Below, piece after piece: positions 51,684 to 61,429 of a DNA stretch of 64,000 nt (position 1 is the stretch's first letter; each line of letters begins with the position of its first letter). The notes beneath the pieces were generated by a model. It had not been told where the DNA came from. It saw only the letters and a program-made list of their open reading frames with translations, and did no database searches. This DNA is from Pseudochryseolinea flava. GTDB taxonomy: Bacteria; Bacteroidota; Bacteroidia; Cytophagales; Cyclobacteriaceae. The translations under genes were made by a program, and so were the position numbers. The stretch is taken from assembly GCF_003286915.1 (NCBI RefSeq), contig NZ_QMFY01000016.1:62001-126000 (forward strand). Reading direction: 5' to 3'.

Positions 51684-52277
51684 ATGTTTACAGGGATTAT
51701 TGAATCAATTGCCTTGCTGAAGGCTATTCAAAATGAGGGATCAAATCGTCATTTCTGGTTTTCAAGCGTGTTGACGCCTGAATTGAAAGTCGACCAGAGC
51801 GTATCGCACAATGGCGTTTGCTTGACCGTAGTGGAAATTCAAGGCGACCAATATCGGGTAACGGCGATTGAGGAGACGCTCATCAAATCGTGTCTTGGAA
51901 ATCTTCAAGTTAAGGACAAAGTGAATTTAGAGCGGTGCATGCTCAACAATGGACGGTTTGATGGACATATTGTCCAGGGGCACGTGGATCAAACAGGCGT
52001 GGTTGAATCAATCGAAAACAAAGACGGCAGTTGGCTATATCATATTCAATATGATCCTTCACTCGGTAATGTAACAGTCGAGAAAGGATCGATTGCTGTA
52101 AATGGTGTAAGTCTAACATGCTTTAATTCACGTGACAACGGTTTTACCGTGGCGATCATTCCATATACGCATGAGCACACAAATTTTCATCAACTGAAAA
52201 CAGGAAGCGTTGTGAATTTGGAATTCGATATCGTTGGTAAATACATCCAACGAATGATGCGCATGAATAAATCTTAA
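51684..52277 (+). CDS. ribE: Riboflavin synthase, alpha chain
   Basis: 197 residues built of two lumazine-binding repeats. Each begins with the family pattern: MFTGIIE at residue 1 and GHIVQGHVDQTGVVES near 95. It dismutates two molecules of lumazine to riboflavin. The CLTVVEIQGD and CFNSRDNG stretches lie at equivalent positions in the two halves. It is alone on the plus strand, divergent from the WHTH operon, and shares its control region. Confidence 0.95.
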   Translation: MFTGIIESIALLKAIQNEGSNRHFWFSSVLTPELKVDQSVSHNGVCLTVVEIQGDQYRVTAIEETLIKSCLGNLQVKDKVNLERCMLNNGRFDGHIVQGHVDQTGVVESIENKDGSWLYHIQYDPSLGNVTVEKGSIAVNGVSLTCFNSRDNGFTVAIIPYTHEHTNFHQLKTGSVVNLEFDIVGKYIQRMMRMNKS

Positions 52278-52284
52278 ACTTTCG

Positions 52285-52878
52285 CTAAGCGTTTACTTTT
52301 TGCAATGTAACCAGCGGTACATCGCGCTTGCGTGCGATCCATTTCGTTAATCTGAATCCTGCAATGCCCGAGAGCACACCGATTATTCCGCCAACGAGAA
52401 TATCGCCAGGGTAATGAACGCCAAGATAGATGCGCGTGTACGTCATCACAGCGGCCCACAAGAATAAAATCACAATCCACTTTTTGGAATGTCGATAAAG
52501 CAGAAAGAAAAATGTTGCTGTACCAAATGTATTAGCGGCATGACTCGACGCAAATCCATACTTGCCACCAACGTAACCATCGACAAGATGCACCAGTCCC
52601 TGGAGTGTTGGTTCTCTCGAAGGCCGCCATCTTTCGAAATATGGCTTCATGATACTCGCTGTAATTTGGTCGGCAAGTAAAATTGTAAGGACAATACCAA
52701 GCAGAATGATCCAAACTTCTTTTTTGTAGTCACGCGAGATAAGGTACACCAAAAATAGGTAGAGCGGGATCCACGTTGTTGTATGCGTGATGAACAGCAT
52801 AATAGGATCAAGCCAGGGGGCGTGAAAACTATTGAGGAAGAGTAATAGTTTTTTATCGAGTTCTATGATCTTTTCCAT
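52285..52878 (-). CDS. PAP2-family membrane phosphatase
   Basis: 197 residues with about six helices. The three phosphatase motifs are present: K78-x6-R85-P86 (KPYFERWRP), S-S-H at 111-113, and R149-x5-H155-x3-D159 (RIYLGVHYPGD). It removes phosphate from lipid phosphates such as undecaprenyl pyrophosphate or phosphatidate in the membrane. Its start lies inside the end of the histidine kinase gene (26-base overlap), which couples the two. Confidence 0.92.
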   Translation of the reverse strand: MEKIIELDKKLLLFLNSFHAPWLDPIMLFITHTTTWIPLYLFLVYLISRDYKKEVWIILLGIVLTILLADQITASIMKPYFERWRPSREPTLQGLVHLVDGYVGGKYGFASSHAANTFGTATFFFLLYRHSKKWIVILFLWAAVMTYTRIYLGVHYPGDILVGGIIGVLSGIAGFRLTKWIARKRDVPLVTLQKVNA

Positions 52879-54853
52879 TTGTCATTTGTCTAAGCGCTGC
52901 TTTTTCATTTTCGCGTTCAATCCAAGTTACAGCTTCGTCCATAGATAGGAAAAATTCCTGATGAACACCCAGCGAAGATAACGTTTGATTGATACCGGCA
53001 AGATATTCTTTTACTAATGGTTCAGTTGCATCGGGGCGAATAGCAGCAATGCGTGAAAGTCCATTGTGTGATGCCTCAGGAAGAATCTTGTCAAACATCC
53101 ATTGTTGATCTTCACGGGCGATAATTCCTTGGTTTGATAGATCGGCAATGTAGTTAGGTGTGTTATAGGCCTTCACGAAATCTAAACATTTCTGAAATAC
53201 CTTGCGATATTGTGTGCTCGTCACAGGTCCCTTCCAAATAATGCCCGTTGAGTTAATCTGTGCGTCAAAGAAAATTTCTGCGTGGTCTTCTTTGTACAAT
53301 ACCTGCCGTGAAATATTAATTGGCTTACGAAGGTACACGGTGAAGCGTGTCGATCTATTGATTTCTGTATCAACATGCACTGATCCGCCGAGTGCTTCGG
53401 TCTGAAGCTTCACCAGATAAAGTCCGAGCCCTTTACCCTCGGTGTGATAATGAAAACGTTTATAGAGTTTGAATAGATCATCTTTGTAGCGTTCCAAATC
53501 AATACCAAGTCCGTTATCTCCTACCTCAATGATATAATGCTGTGGATTTTCTCGGAAGGTAATCTCTACTACAGGGCGTCTTTCTGGTGAGCGATATTTG
53601 ATCGCGTTGCTGATAAGGTTATAGAGTATGCTGTGAACCATCGGCTGAACCGAGTATAGTTCGTCGGTTGTAGCAATGTGTTTTTCTATTTTGACGTCGA
53701 ATTGTTCGATGTCTTTTTGCAGCACTTGTGTGATCTCATCGACTTCTCTCAGCAAGTTTACTTTTTGTCTGATCTGGAAAATGTCATGACGGATGTCGAT
53801 AATTTTTCCAAGATCGTTGATGATCGTATCGAGGCGTTGAGCAGATGTTTTTAAGTGAATAGAGATTTCACGATCATGCGGCGTTAATTGTTCTTCACGC
53901 AGCAGCGAAATCAATCCTAGTAAACTCGCGACGGGGCCACGTAAATTATGCGATACGGTATAAGAGAATTGTCGAAGCTCATTGTTGTGTTTAATGAGTT
54001 CTGTATTGGTCTCCGTTAAATCCTGATTCTTTTTAATCAACTCTGTCGACAAGTTTTTGTTTTGTCTCAACAGCAGGCTTCGTTGTTCTTCGATGATATT
54101 ATACGCGTCTGTGAGTTTCTGCTGGTTGTAGTTGAGATTGTCCGACTGCGCAATGATCTCCTGATTTTGTGCCTCGATCTCTGCATTTTTTTCAACCAGT
54201 TGATCGTTGCTTTTATTGAGGTCAGCGATCAATAATTGATTCTTCTCTTCAAATTTTTCGGAGAGGCGTTTCATAAACCAGATCGCGCCAGCGATAAGCG
54301 AGAATGTAATGGAGATCACTACGTTGGTGAAATAGTAGTGTGAAATGGTGAGCGATTCTTTCGCATAGGGCACACCAAACATATAATGAAGAGGATCGAA
54401 GCAGAGTAGCGTTAAAAAATCGAACGCGAGGAACAAGATCAGATATCCTTTTTCTCGGATGGAGAATAACATGAGCGGAAATGTACATCCGGCAAGGATA
54501 AAAAAGCGAAATGTAAAGTAGTCGAGTTCTTCTTGTCTTTCGTAATAAAGTGTTTTTGAATAGATCGAAAGTGCAGTGACAATAACCGGGATCAGAATGC
54601 TTAACCATGCGCGACTGAGTATGGTGTGGCCACTTCTGTTTAGCAGTATGGGAATGAGGTAAAAAAAGATGAAAATAGGCATCGCGGCGGTGATCGCGCT
54701 CCATCCGTACCACTGGTAGTAGAGGAGGAATAGTGTGACTTGGGCGCCAACTAAAATTGCGCTAATGATATTGGCTAACGAAATGCCACGACGTTCGGCT
54801 GGGGTCCGCGCAAAATTAACTCCTGTATTTGTGATCTTACTCCAAAGGCTCAT
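52853..54853 (-). CDS. Membrane histidine kinase with C-terminal SpoIIAA/STAS-like domain
   Basis: 666 residues. About six helices (25-200), a long coiled coil (195-295), DHp domain with phosphoacceptor H302 in FSYTVSHNLRGPVASLLGLI, and HATPase domain (N-box NAIKY about 416-420, G-boxes DNGLGID and GKGLGLYL). After residue 510 a further domain follows, with ADLSNQGIIAREDQQWMFDK, like the SpoIIAA/STAS-type domains of many Bacteroidota sensors. No response regulator is adjacent. The gene overlaps the PAP2 phosphatase gene by 26 bases, so translation is coupled. Confidence 0.88.
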   Translation of the reverse strand: MSLWSKITNTGVNFARTPAERRGISLANIISAILVGAQVTLFLLYYQWYGWSAITAAMPIFIFFYLIPILLNRSGHTILSRAWLSILIPVIVTALSIYSKTLYYERQEELDYFTFRFFILAGCTFPLMLFSIREKGYLILFLAFDFLTLLCFDPLHYMFGVPYAKESLTISHYYFTNVVISITFSLIAGAIWFMKRLSEKFEEKNQLLIADLNKSNDQLVEKNAEIEAQNQEIIAQSDNLNYNQQKLTDAYNIIEEQRSLLLRQNKNLSTELIKKNQDLTETNTELIKHNNELRQFSYTVSHNLRGPVASLLGLISLLREEQLTPHDREISIHLKTSAQRLDTIINDLGKIIDIRHDIFQIRQKVNLLREVDEITQVLQKDIEQFDVKIEKHIATTDELYSVQPMVHSILYNLISNAIKYRSPERRPVVEITFRENPQHYIIEVGDNGLGIDLERYKDDLFKLYKRFHYHTEGKGLGLYLVKLQTEALGGSVHVDTEINRSTRFTVYLRKPINISRQVLYKEDHAEIFFDAQINSTGIIWKGPVTSTQYRKVFQKCLDFVKAYNTPNYIADLSNQGIIAREDQQWMFDKILPEASHNGLSRIAAIRPDATEPLVKEYLAGINQTLSSLGVHQEFFLSMDEAVTWIERENEKAALRQMTNGKDHRTR

Positions 54854-54873
54854 GACCTTGCCGATATCTTACA

Positions 54874-54901
54874 AACTACCTAATATCAGGTAAAGGTAGT
54901 T
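54874..54901. promoter_or_regulatory. Inverted repeat just upstream of the kinase gene
   Basis: AACTACCT (54874-54881) / AGGTAGTT (54894-54901), with an alternative pairing TACCT-AGGTA inside it. The position, 21 bases before the start codon, fits a 5' leader structure or an operator. The wider gap up to 55064 has no gene. Confidence 0.45.
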
Positions 54902-55064
54902 AATTATCAACAACTTGAGTGTAGTTCTCGGTTATCCACACGAGTTATAGATAGGGGTGTTTTTCTGGGGAATGATTGGGATGAATTAAAAACTAATCGA
55001 GTATTACGGTTAACTGACCTCAGATAGCTAACTTTAAAATGAACTAAAGTTTGCTTTACATCTT

Positions 55065-56549
55065 ATGGAGAAATTTGATCTGGTCGTGATTGGTGCAGGA
55101 CCATCAGGATACGCAGCTGCTATGCGCGGCATTGATTTCAAGAAAAAAGTATTGTTGATCGAGAGAATTAATGTTGGCGGCGCCGGGGTTACCAATGGAG
55201 CATTGTCGTCAAAAACGTGGTGGGAACTTTCGCGCGAAACGGCATCCTTCTTAAAGAACATCAAGCGTTTTAATCTACAGGGACCGCAGATCAATTACAA
55301 AGAAATCCAATCGGAAGTACGCCGTGCAGTAGATGAACGGAAGTCGCTTCTTGAAGATCACATGGCAAACCTTGCAGATGCCCGACACTCCGAGTATCTC
55401 ACGTTTAAAAAGGGAACAGCGCGTTTGGTTAGCCAGCACGAAGTAGAAATTGATGCTGGACATTTTGAGAAAGAAATTGTTAAGACAGACTACGTCGTAT
55501 TGGCTACCGGTAGTAGACCTCGTCATCTTCCAGAACTTCCCATCGACGAAAAGATTGTGATGACGAGCGACGGTATCGAGGGGATGGAGGACTTTCCTGA
55601 AAGCATGGTGATTGTCGGTGCCGGGGTAATTGGTTGCGAGTATGCGACAATTTTTTCTGGTTTCGGAAGAACGAAAGTACACCTCATCGACAAAGGCGAT
55701 CGCATTCTGCCATTCGAAGATGCAGACATTGTGAATGTGATCGAGCGTAATATGGAGAATAGCGGCGTTCTTATTCACCGTAATTCAAGACTGGTGCGGA
55801 TGGAGATCAAACATGGTCGCGTGGAGTATGAGCTCGAATACAATGATGGCAGCAAAGAAGTTTTTAATGTTGAGAAGGCATTGGTTGCTGTGGGGAGAAC
55901 GCCGAACTACGAAGACCTGTGGCACGACTCCGTGGGCATCAGTATTTCGAAGCGCGGTATTGAAGATAACGATACACAAACCAATGTGAGTAACATTTAT
56001 GCAGTTGGAGATATTACCGCCGATATATCACTTGTAAATGTCGGTGAGCTAGAAGGACGTTACGCGGTTGAAAAAATATTTGGTGATCCTCAGCGTAAAC
56101 TGCTCTACGAAAATATAAGCACAATTATGTTTCTCAACCCCGAGGTTGCCGGTGTAGGAATTAACGAAACTACCGCGCGCGAAAAGGGGATTGATTATAA
56201 GGTCGTCACGTTAGATTACAGTTGTATACCTCGTGCAATCGCCAAACGAAACACGCAAGGCTTTATCAAGTTATTGGTCACGAATGATGTGCACATGAAA
56301 ATTCTAGGCATGAAGGTTATTGGTAATCATGCCTCAAGCGCCATCCAAGCCGTTGCATTGCTCATTTCCATGGATAAAGGAATAGAAGAACTTGCAGAAT
56401 GCGTTCATCCGCATCCATCGATAACGGAAGGCATTCAGGAATGTGTGCGTATGCTTTTGGGTAAGTCGTTGTTTAAGCCCCACGCATTGAAAGGAAAATT
56501 GTCGTGTAGAACAAGCACGGCAGGTATCTATGCCGATATCAAATTTTAG
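55065..56549 (+). CDS. Dihydrolipoamide-dehydrogenase-like flavoprotein lacking the redox-active cysteines
   Basis: 494 residues. FAD site DLVVIGAGPSGYAAAMRGID, NAD site VIVGAGVIGCEYATIFSGFG, and the dimer-interface HPHPSITEG are all in place, so the fold is that of the pyridine nucleotide disulfide family. The normal GGTCLNVGCIPSK reads GGAGVTNGALSSK: both cysteines are lost (G41 and A46 at those positions). It cannot use the classical disulfide. Soluble transhydrogenases also depart from this motif, so a transhydrogenase or diaphorase role is possible. It is monocistronic, with a terminator overlapping the convergent hisIE stop. Confidence 0.88.
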   Translation: MEKFDLVVIGAGPSGYAAAMRGIDFKKKVLLIERINVGGAGVTNGALSSKTWWELSRETASFLKNIKRFNLQGPQINYKEIQSEVRRAVDERKSLLEDHMANLADARHSEYLTFKKGTARLVSQHEVEIDAGHFEKEIVKTDYVVLATGSRPRHLPELPIDEKIVMTSDGIEGMEDFPESMVIVGAGVIGCEYATIFSGFGRTKVHLIDKGDRILPFEDADIVNVIERNMENSGVLIHRNSRLVRMEIKHGRVEYELEYNDGSKEVFNVEKALVAVGRTPNYEDLWHDSVGISISKRGIEDNDTQTNVSNIYAVGDITADISLVNVGELEGRYAVEKIFGDPQRKLLYENISTIMFLNPEVAGVGINETTAREKGIDYKVVTLDYSCIPRAIAKRNTQGFIKLLVTNDVHMKILGMKVIGNHASSAIQAVALLISMDKGIEELAECVHPHPSITEGIQECVRMLLGKSLFKPHALKGKLSCRTSTAGIYADIKF

Positions 56550-56551
56550 AG

Positions 56552-56579
56552 AATAGGGAGTGTAATGCTCCCTATTTTT
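56552..56579 (+). terminator. Terminator after the flavoprotein gene, overlapping the hisIE end
   Basis: AATAGGGAG (56552-56560) / CTCCCTATT (56568-56576), 9 perfect pairs, 7-base loop, then a T-run to 56579. It lies inside the last codons of the convergent hisIE gene. Confidence 0.85.
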
Positions 56580-57177
56580 GTTTACCGTGACGTTGTTTTA
56601 AAATGTCTTCAACTTGTGATAGAGAATATCCTTTCGCACTAAGGAGTACCAAATAATGATACATTAAATCAGCAGCTTCATTGAGGAACAACGATTCGTT
56701 ATTGTCTTTCGCTTCGATAACAAGCTCCACAGCCTCTTCACCAACTTTCTGAGCAACTTTGTTAATGCCCGCGCTGAATAGCTTATTGGTGTAAGAACCT
56801 TCTTGCGGATTGTTTTTCCGATCGGTAATTAATGCTTGCAACGCATGAAGACTGAACTCTTGGTTAGTTTCATTAAAACATGTATCGGCGCCGGTATGAC
56901 ATGTTGGACCGATAGGTTTTGCTTTAACGAGCAACGTGTCTTGATCACAATCGATAAGCATTTCGACTAGTTCAAGGTAGTGTCCTGAAGTTTCGCCTTT
57001 CGTCCATAGCCTATCTTTGGTGCGGCTATAGAAAGTAACTTTATTTTCGCGTAATGTTTTGTTGTAGGCCTCTTCGTTCATGAATCCGACCATCAGCACA
57101 CGACGTGTAACAGCATCTTGTACAACGGCGGGTACAAGTCCGTTAAGCTTTGAAAAATCAATCGAAAGGTTACTCAT
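56572..57177 (-). CDS. hisIE: Bifunctional phosphoribosyl-AMP cyclohydrolase / phosphoribosyl-ATP pyrophosphatase
   Basis: 201 residues. N-terminal HisI part with zinc-site motifs (LVEMLIDCDQDTLLVKAKPI, CHTGADTCFNE) and C-terminal HisE part (TNKLFSAGINKVAQKVGEEA, ELVIEAKDNN). It performs steps 2 and 3 of histidine synthesis. It is last in the his operon. Its start overlaps the hisF stop by TAATG. The final codons contain a terminator serving the convergent gene. Confidence 0.95.
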   Translation of the reverse strand: MSNLSIDFSKLNGLVPAVVQDAVTRRVLMVGFMNEEAYNKTLRENKVTFYSRTKDRLWTKGETSGHYLELVEMLIDCDQDTLLVKAKPIGPTCHTGADTCFNETNQEFSLHALQALITDRKNNPQEGSYTNKLFSAGINKVAQKVGEEAVELVIEAKDNNESLFLNEAADLMYHYLVLLSAKGYSLSQVEDILKQRHGKQK

Positions 57178-57929
57178 TATCGTATGTGAATTGCTTGTTG
57201 TTTTAGAAATGATTTAAGCTCGGGAATTTTCACTTCTCCGAAATGAAAGATACTTGCGGCAAGCGCGGCGTCTGCTTTTCCTTCTTTGAAGGCACCGATA
57301 AAATGCTCTTTATTGCCAGCTCCGCCGGACGCGATTACCGGAATGCTAAGAATAGCATTTAGTCTAGCGAGTGGGTCAATAGCAAATCCGCTTTTCGTTC
57401 CATCGTGATCCATGCTTGTAAAAAGAATTTCACCGGCACCGCGGTCTTGGCCTTCTTTAGCCCACTCGAAAAGTTTTTTCTCAGTTGCTTTCTTGCCGCC
57501 ATGTGTATGCACCGTCCATTGATCATCAACGCGTCGCGCATCAATAGCGAGTACGATGCATTGCGCGCCGAAAGCTTTCGAGAGTTCGTCGATCAGTCCT
57601 GGATTTCTCACCGCGGCAGAGTTAACACTAACTTTATCGGCACCTGCCTCCAAAAGAGGGGCAACGTCAGCAACGGCGCTGATACCACCACCAACAGTAA
57701 AAGGGATGTTGATGTGTTTAGCAATATCGCGAACGAGCGATGCAAATGTTTTACGTTCTTCGTTTGTAGCCGAAATGTCAAGGAAGACAAGTTCGTCTGC
57801 ACCTTGTTGGGCGTACGCCGAGCCAAGTTCAACAGGATCGCCTGCGTCTCGTATGTTCACGAAATTCACACCCTTAACAGTGCGGCCATCTTTGATATCG
57901 AGACAAGGTATTATTCTTTTGGTAAGCAC
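57177..57929 (-). CDS. hisF: Imidazole glycerol phosphate synthase, cyclase subunit HisF
   Basis: 250 residues from the GTG at 57929, giving the family N-terminus [20 protein letters not shown]. The open frame extends to 58010, but that part overlaps hisA and does not look like HisF. The TIM-barrel motifs are [21 protein letters not shown] and [11 protein letters not shown]. It joins PRFAR and HisH-made ammonia to give IGP and AICAR. It starts 10 bases after the hisA stop. Confidence 0.95.
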   Translation of the reverse strand: MLTKRIIPCLDIKDGRTVKGVNFVNIRDAGDPVELGSAYAQQGADELVFLDISATNEERKTFASLVRDIAKHINIPFTVGGGISAVADVAPLLEAGADKVSVNSAAVRNPGLIDELSKAFGAQCIVLAIDARRVDDQWTVHTHGGKKATEKKLFEWAKEGQDRGAGEILFTSMDHDGTKSGFAIDPLARLNAILSIPVIASGGAGNKEHFIGAFKEGKADAALAASIFHFGEVKIPELKSFLKQQAIHIR

Positions 57930-57939
57930 GATAGTATTT

Positions 57940-58668
57940 TTAGGCTTGCAGTTGCAATTGAGAGAGTTCTTCAAGTTGAATCTTTCCTTCGTAAATCGCT
58001 TTTCCGACAATTACGCCGTCGACGCCGATACGACGAAGCTCGCGAATGTCGTCCATATTACTCACACCACCACTGGCGATGAGCTGGAGCTGCGGGAAAG
58101 TGAGGAGCAATGTTTTATAAAGTTCGATGTTAGGGCCGCTGAGCATACCGTCAGTTGCGATATCCGTACAGGTAACGAATTCTATACCGTGAGCAAGATA
58201 ACCTTTCAAGAAGGCATTGATGGTTAGTGCTGAGTCTTCTTGCCATCCGCTGATGGAGATCATTTCATTTTTTACATCAGCAGAAAGTATAATTTTCTTC
58301 TTTCCGAATTTCTGTATCCACGATTTTACCTTTTGAGGTTCCTTTACCGCGATACTTCCGAGATTAACTTGTTGAATACCGCGATCAAATAATCCTTGAA
58401 TCTCTTCTTCGGTTTTGATACCGCCACCAAAGTCTACTTCCAGTTTGGTTGCCGCCGTGATTGATTCGACAACTTTCCAGTTAATTACTTTGCCTGCTTT
58501 GGCACCGTCAAGATCAACAAGGTGTAGGTATTTGATACCCGCGTCTTCGAAGGATTTAGCGACTTCAGCAGGATTCTCATTGTAAATGGTTTTACGTCCA
58601 TAATCGCCTTGCGTGAGACGAACGCATTTACCATCAATAATGTCGATTGCAGGAATAATTCTCATCAT
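57940..58668 (-). CDS. hisA: ProFAR isomerase
   Basis: 242 residues of the HisA TIM barrel: [43 protein letters not shown] and [12 protein letters not shown]. It isomerises ProFAR to PRFAR, step 4. The start overlaps the hisH stop by ATGA (two successive ATG codons). Its tail [12 protein letters not shown] is ordinary. Confidence 0.95.
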   Translation of the reverse strand: MMRIIPAIDIIDGKCVRLTQGDYGRKTIYNENPAEVAKSFEDAGIKYLHLVDLDGAKAGKVINWKVVESITAATKLEVDFGGGIKTEEEIQGLFDRGIQQVNLGSIAVKEPQKVKSWIQKFGKKKIILSADVKNEMISISGWQEDSALTINAFLKGYLAHGIEFVTCTDIATDGMLSGPNIELYKTLLLTFPQLQLIASGGVSNMDDIRELRRIGVDGVIVGKAIYEGKIQLEELSQLQLQA

Positions 58669-59249
58669 TTTAAAAAGCTTTTAAGTACACGTTCACCGGC
58701 TTCTGCTGATTTTTCAGGGTGAAATTGTACGGCGTGGAAATTATCTCTTTTCATCGCCGCACTAAACGGAACGATATAGTCAGTACTCGCAGCGGTGTTG
58801 GGATTCACGGGTACGTAGTAGCTGTGCACAAAATAGATGAACTCGCCTTCTAACGACGGATCGAGCCAAGAATCTTTTAGCCGCAGCTGGTTCCATCCCA
58901 TGTGTGGTACTTTTTGGTCTTGTGCCGTTGGCTTAAACAGTTTTACCGACTCATCAAAAATGCCTAGGCACTCCGTTGCGTTCTCTTCCGAAAACGTACA
59001 CATCAGCTGCATGCCGAGGCATATGCCGAGCACGGGCTGTTTGAGGTCACGGATCACCAAGTCGAGTTTTCGGTCGCGAAGGTATTTCATCGTCGTACTG
59101 GCTTCGCCGACACCGGGAAAGATAACTTTGTCTGCGGTCTTTATTTCTTCTGCGTTATCGGTAATATGGAAATCAACGCCGAGTCTTTCTAAGGCGAAAG
59201 AGACCGACTGAATGTTCCCCGCGTTGTATTTAATGATCGCTAGTTTCAT
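58665..59249 (-). CDS. hisH: Imidazole glycerol phosphate synthase, glutaminase subunit HisH
   Basis: 194 residues, class I glutamine amidotransferase. The nucleophile lies in PVLGICLGMQLM and the catalytic His/Glu in AVQFHPEKSAEAG. It supplies ammonia to HisF. It is three bases after hisB and overlaps hisA by four bases, which keeps the two partner subunits in step. Confidence 0.95.
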   Translation of the reverse strand: MKLAIIKYNAGNIQSVSFALERLGVDFHITDNAEEIKTADKVIFPGVGEASTTMKYLRDRKLDLVIRDLKQPVLGICLGMQLMCTFSEENATECLGIFDESVKLFKPTAQDQKVPHMGWNQLRLKDSWLDPSLEGEFIYFVHSYYVPVNPNTAASTDYIVPFSAAMKRDNFHAVQFHPEKSAEAGERVLKSFLK

Positions 59250-59252
59250 AGG

Positions 59253-60368
59253 TTATAGAACACCCTTGGTTGATGGAAGTTGATTACCTTCTTTCTTTAC
59301 CGACATCTTGATGGCTTTTGCGAACGCTTTGAATATCGCTTCAATTTTGTGATGTTCGTTTGTGCCTTCTACTTTTACATTGAGATTACTCTTCGATGTG
59401 TCGGAGAATGATTTGAAGAAATGATAAAACATTTCTGTCGGCATTTCGCCGATCTTCTCGCGTTTAAATTCGGCATCCCAAACAATCCACGGGCGCCCTC
59501 CGAAATCGATGGCTACTTGAGCAAGGCAATCATCCATGGGCAAACAAAATCCATAACGTTCGATGCCACGTTTGTCGCCAAGCGCTTTAATAAAGGCTTC
59601 GCCTAAGGCGAGTGCTGTATCTTCAATAGTATGGTGCTCATCGATATGCAGATCACCCTTTACGTTTATTTTTAAGTCGATATTGCCATGACGCGCGAGT
59701 TGATCGAGCATGTGATCGAAAAATCCCAACCCGGTATGGATTTCAGATTTTCCTTGTCCATCGAGGTTGATGGTGATGTCGATGTCGGTTTCTTTTGTTG
59801 TTCGGCGTACTGAAGCAACGCGCGCAGGAGAAGTTACGGTTCGATAGATGTCGCTCCAATCGGTGGACGTAAGCGCGCAAAATGACGTGAGGTTTTTCTC
59901 TTGTAGTTTTTCAACAAGGCTGCCATTATTGATAAAGATAGCTTTCGCACCCAAGTTTTTAGCAAGCTCCACATCAGTAACACGATCACCGATCACGTAT
60001 GAATTTGCAAGGTCATACGCACCGGTCATGTACGCGCCAAGCATGCCTGTGCCTGGTTTACGAGTTGGTTTATTTTCGTGTGGGAAACTTTTGTCAATCA
60101 GCGTATCATTGAAACGAATGCCTTCGTTTTCAAAAGCTTTCACCATCTTGTTGTGTGCTGGCCAAAAAGTATTTTCAGGAAAACGATCAGTGCCTAGTCC
60201 ATCTTGATTTGTAATCATCACCAATTCATAATCTGATTCTTTTGCAATTTTAGACAACCACGTAAAAACGCCGGGATAGAATTCCAGTTTTTCGAGACTA
60301 TCGATTTGTTCATCCGCGGGTTCGAGGATCAGTGTGCCATCGCGATCGATGAAGAGTGCCTTTTTCAT
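59253..60368 (-). CDS. hisB: Bifunctional histidinol-phosphatase / imidazoleglycerol-phosphate dehydratase
   Basis: 371 residues. The N-terminal HAD phosphatase domain has FIDRDGTLI (D8, D10) and ends about residue 165; the C-terminal dehydratase domain has [20 protein letters not shown] and [18 protein letters not shown]. It carries out steps 6 and 8. The bifunctional form is common in Bacteroidota. It overlaps hisC by ATGA. Confidence 0.95.
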   Translation of the reverse strand: MKKALFIDRDGTLILEPADEQIDSLEKLEFYPGVFTWLSKIAKESDYELVMITNQDGLGTDRFPENTFWPAHNKMVKAFENEGIRFNDTLIDKSFPHENKPTRKPGTGMLGAYMTGAYDLANSYVIGDRVTDVELAKNLGAKAIFINNGSLVEKLQEKNLTSFCALTSTDWSDIYRTVTSPARVASVRRTTKETDIDITINLDGQGKSEIHTGLGFFDHMLDQLARHGNIDLKINVKGDLHIDEHHTIEDTALALGEAFIKALGDKRGIERYGFCLPMDDCLAQVAIDFGGRPWIVWDAEFKREKIGEMPTEMFYHFFKSFSDTSKSNLNVKVEGTNEHHKIEAIFKAFAKAIKMSVKKEGNQLPSTKGVL

Positions 60369-61417
60369 TTTGATAAATCTTTTAATGCTTGAAGTAATCG
60401 TTTATTCTCTTCTGGTGTACCGACGGTAATGCGAAGACAATTTAAACACAATGCTACGCTTGAACGATTACGGACGATAATTTTCTGATCGGTAAGTTTT
60501 TGGTAAGTGCCATTGGCGTCATCGACCTTAATCAAAATGAAATTGGCATCAGATGGATAAACCTTCTGTACCATTTTCACACTTGGCAGCGCTTCTATCA
60601 GGGCATCTCGCTCGCTGGTAATTTCGGCAACCATGGCATCCTTCTTTTGTACGTCCTTAAGCGCTTCTAACGCATGCGCTTGTGTCGCAAGGTTAATGTT
60701 GTAGGGATATTTTACCTTATTCAAAATTCCGATAATCGCTGGCGAAGCAAAGCACATCCCCAGTCGTAAGCCGGCGAGTCCCCAGGCTTTAGAAAAAGTT
60801 TGAAGTATGACGAGGTTTTCATAATTAGAAAGTTCAGCAGCAAAACTTTCACTACTGGTGAAATCGATATACGCTTCGTCGATGACAACCAGTCCGTTAA
60901 ATTGCGCTAACACCGTTTTAATTTTTTCGCGCGTTAAGAGATTTGCTGTTGGATTGTTGGGGCTGCAAAGGAAAATGATCTTGGTTTGATCGTTTACTTG
61001 CTTGAATAATGATTCAAGATCGAGGTCGTAGTCCGCCGTGAGTAGGACTTTCTGAATCGTGACTGCATTGACGTCAGCGCACACGGCATACATGCCATAG
61101 GTTGGCTCTGTAATGAGTATGGCGTCGCGGTTGGGTTCACAGAAAGCGCGGATTAAAACATCGATGGCCTCGTCGCTACCATTGCCTAAAAAGATTTGCG
61201 TAGGATCAATGCCTTTTAGTTTAGCAAGCTTCGTTTTTACTTCCCATTGCAGCGGATCAGGATAACGGTTAAAAGCCGAGTTGTATGGATTTTCATTTGC
61301 GTCGAGGAAAACTTCTGCTTCGCCCTTAAACTCATCGCGTGCGGATGAGTACGGCTTCATGGTTAAAATGTTCTTCCTAACGAGCTGCTTAATATCGATT
61401 TGTGTCTTTGGTTTCAT
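60365..61417 (-). CDS. hisC: Histidinol-phosphate aminotransferase
   Basis: 350 residues, class I/II PLP aminotransferase. Landmarks: [51 protein letters not shown] and the PLP lysine in [20 protein letters not shown]. It makes histidinol phosphate from imidazole acetol phosphate. It is 12 bases after hisD. Confidence 0.95.
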   Translation of the reverse strand: MKPKTQIDIKQLVRKNILTMKPYSSARDEFKGEAEVFLDANENPYNSAFNRYPDPLQWEVKTKLAKLKGIDPTQIFLGNGSDEAIDVLIRAFCEPNRDAILITEPTYGMYAVCADVNAVTIQKVLLTADYDLDLESLFKQVNDQTKIIFLCSPNNPTANLLTREKIKTVLAQFNGLVVIDEAYIDFTSSESFAAELSNYENLVILQTFSKAWGLAGLRLGMCFASPAIIGILNKVKYPYNINLATQAHALEALKDVQKKDAMVAEITSERDALIEALPSVKMVQKVYPSDANFILIKVDDANGTYQKLTDQKIIVRNRSSVALCLNCLRITVGTPEENKRLLQALKDLSK

Positions 61418-61429
61418 AATTGTAAAAGA

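Noticed and set aside
57930-58010. An upstream start for hisF at 58010
   Set aside because: It would overlap hisA by 71 bases and adds residues absent from HisF proteins; the GTG at 57929 gives the standard length and N-terminus.
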